21,352 nucleotides of DNA from a virus. Both the position numbers and the translations under genes were made by a program. Shown piece after piece: positions 20,225-21,352 of this stretch (positions within the stretch are counted from its first letter, which is position 1; each line of letters opens with the position of its first letter). The stretch spans positions 1 through 21,352 of the IMG/VR virus record IMGVR_UViG_3300046810_000452; one strand, written 5' to 3'. The notes under the pieces were generated by a model. That model was not told the DNA's origin. It did not search any database and saw only the letters and a list, made by a program, of their open reading frames with translations.

Positions 20225-20297
20225 ACCTCACCCGCGCAAGAGCGCGACAATTCGATCCGGCGCATGAGTGCCTTCCCTTATTTCGAGGAAAGAACTC

Positions 20298-21352
20298 ATG
20301 TCGCAGACCATTGTTGGCTTGAACAACCCCATTGCGGTGAAGCGCTGGTCCGCCACGCTTTTCACCGACCAGGCACGCGATTCGTACTGGCAGTCCCGCT
20401 TTGCCTCCAAGAAGGAGGATGCTCCGGTGCCGATCCAGGTACTCACGGAGCTCGAGAATGAAGCGGGCGACACCATCAAGTACGACTTGTTCGCGCCGCT
20501 GACGCAGAAGCCCACCTTCGGTGACAACCTGCTGCGCGGTAAGCACGAAAAGCTGAAGAACTTCAGCGACACCATCATGATCGACCAGGTCCGCTGCGGC
20601 GTTAACGCCGGCGGCCGGATGAGCCGGAAGCGGACGCTGCACAACCTGCGCTCGATTGCCCGCGTCAAGATGTCCGAGTGGTGGGCGCGCTGGAGCGATG
20701 AAGAGACCTTCATGACTGCGTCTGGCTCCCGGGGCATCAACGGCGACTTCATCCAGGACCTCGGTTATGCGGGCTTCGCCGGCAACCAGTTCACGACGCC
20801 CGACGGCGACCACTGGCTGTTCGGCGGCGATGCGACCAACTTCGCGACGCTCAGCAACGACGACTACATGGACCTCTCCGTGATCGACCGGGCTGTCACC
20901 AAGGCGGCGACGATGGGCGGCGGTTCGGATGGTCGTGTGAAGCTGCGCCCGATCAAGATCAATGGCGAGGATCGCTACGTCATGGTCATGCACTCGTTCC
21001 AGGAGCACGACCTGCGGACGAAGAACCAGGGCACGACCGGCTGGCTCGAAATCCAGAAGGCGGCCGCCGCTGCGCAGGGCCAGGGCAACCCGATCTTCAC
21101 CGGCGCGCTCGGTATGCATCGCGGCGTCATCCTGCACAGCCACAACGGCGTGATCCGTTTCAACAATGCCGGCGTCGACAACGCCCAGCCTGCGGCGCGA
21201 GCACTGTTCCTGGGTGCGCAGGCTCTCGTCCAGGCATACGGTAGCCCGGGTTCCGGCCTGCGCTACGACTGGTATGAGGGTACCGAGGACGATGGCAACC
21301 AGATCGTCATCTCCTCGAGCACGATCCTGGGCATGAAGAAGACTCGCTACAA
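20298..21352 (+). CDS. Major capsid protein, N4-gp56 family (3' end outside window)
   Basis: 351 residues are visible without a stop. GAGGAAAG lies 6 bases before the ATG, the strongest ribosome site here, fitting high expression. Family-like parts: the start GLNNPIAVKRWSATLFTDQA, LLRGKHEKLKNFSDTIMIDQ, RVKMSEWWARWSDEE, and VMVMHSFQEHDLRTK before GNPIFTGALGMHRGVILH. This protein builds the icosahedral shell with an HK97-like fold, as inferred for the family. Most of it is present; usual length is a little under or over 400 residues. Confidence 0.88.
   Translation, partial: MSQTIVGLNNPIAVKRWSATLFTDQARDSYWQSRFASKKEDAPVPIQVLTELENEAGDTIKYDLFAPLTQKPTFGDNLLRGKHEKLKNFSDTIMIDQVRCGVNAGGRMSRKRTLHNLRSIARVKMSEWWARWSDEETFMTASGSRGINGDFIQDLGYAGFAGNQFTTPDGDHWLFGGDATNFATLSNDDYMDLSVIDRAVTKAATMGGGSDGRVKLRPIKINGEDRYVMVMHSFQEHDLRTKNQGTTGWLEIQKAAAAAQGQGNPIFTGALGMHRGVILHSHNGVIRFNNAGVDNAQPAARALFLGAQALVQAYGSPGSGLRYDWYEGTEDDGNQIVISSSTILGMKKTRY

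Overview
The window is most of the early, lysis and head-assembly part of a temperate, tailed phage or prophage, with no ordinary chromosomal genes. The DNA is GC-rich, strongly so at third codon positions. Together with the phage families present, this suggests a GC-rich proteobacterial host, possibly Xanthomonadales. That host guess is weak inference. The gene order is lambdoid. The head genes combine a P22-type portal with an N4-gp56-type major capsid protein, which suggests a podovirus-like virion.

Left part (1-2091, minus strand): six complete small early genes and one cut by the window edge are joined by 4-base or 1-base start/stop overlaps. They read leftward from a promoter at about 2063-2091. 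Centre-left (2042-5434): this is the immunity region. An S24-type repressor (4349-5044, minus) and a YdaS/Cro-like protein (5093-5434, plus) diverge from a promoter/operator region. Its 15-bp palindrome GTCACGTTGCGTGAC (5069-5083) recurs exactly at 2100-2114 and with two central changes at 2066-2080. The left and right early promoters share -35, spacing and operator layout. Downstream of the repressor, in the place lambda uses for rexA/rexB, lies a MASE1 membrane protein with a decayed UhpB-like histidine kinase tail. A small secreted protein is encoded convergently to it.

Right early part (5485-9739): there is one minus-strand small gene with a signal-like N-terminus, a tiny membrane protein and a possible CII-like regulator. 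A DUF1376 replication protein follows, with origin-like repeats inside the gene. Then come a lambda P-like helicase loader, a hypothetical protein, a DUF1064 nuclease-like protein and a candidate Q-like late regulator. The gap at 9740-10099 holds helically phased CGCACA repeats, a good sigma-70 promoter and, about 30 bp after it, a strong terminator, as in lambda pR'-tR'.

Late part (10100-21352, plus): the lysis cassette has a membrane coiled-coil protein, a lipoprotein, a holin, a SAR endolysin and nested Rz/Rz1 spanins. Next are a short DUF1737/tail-fibre-repeat protein, the small and large terminase subunits, four accessory genes, the portal, a putative scaffold, a CsrA-like protein with a terminator inside its 3' end, and the major capsid gene cut by the window edge. 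Most late genes overlap their neighbours by 1-20 bases, so they are likely one transcription unit run from the 9823 promoter under antitermination control. No integrase, attachment site, tRNA or CRISPR array is visible.
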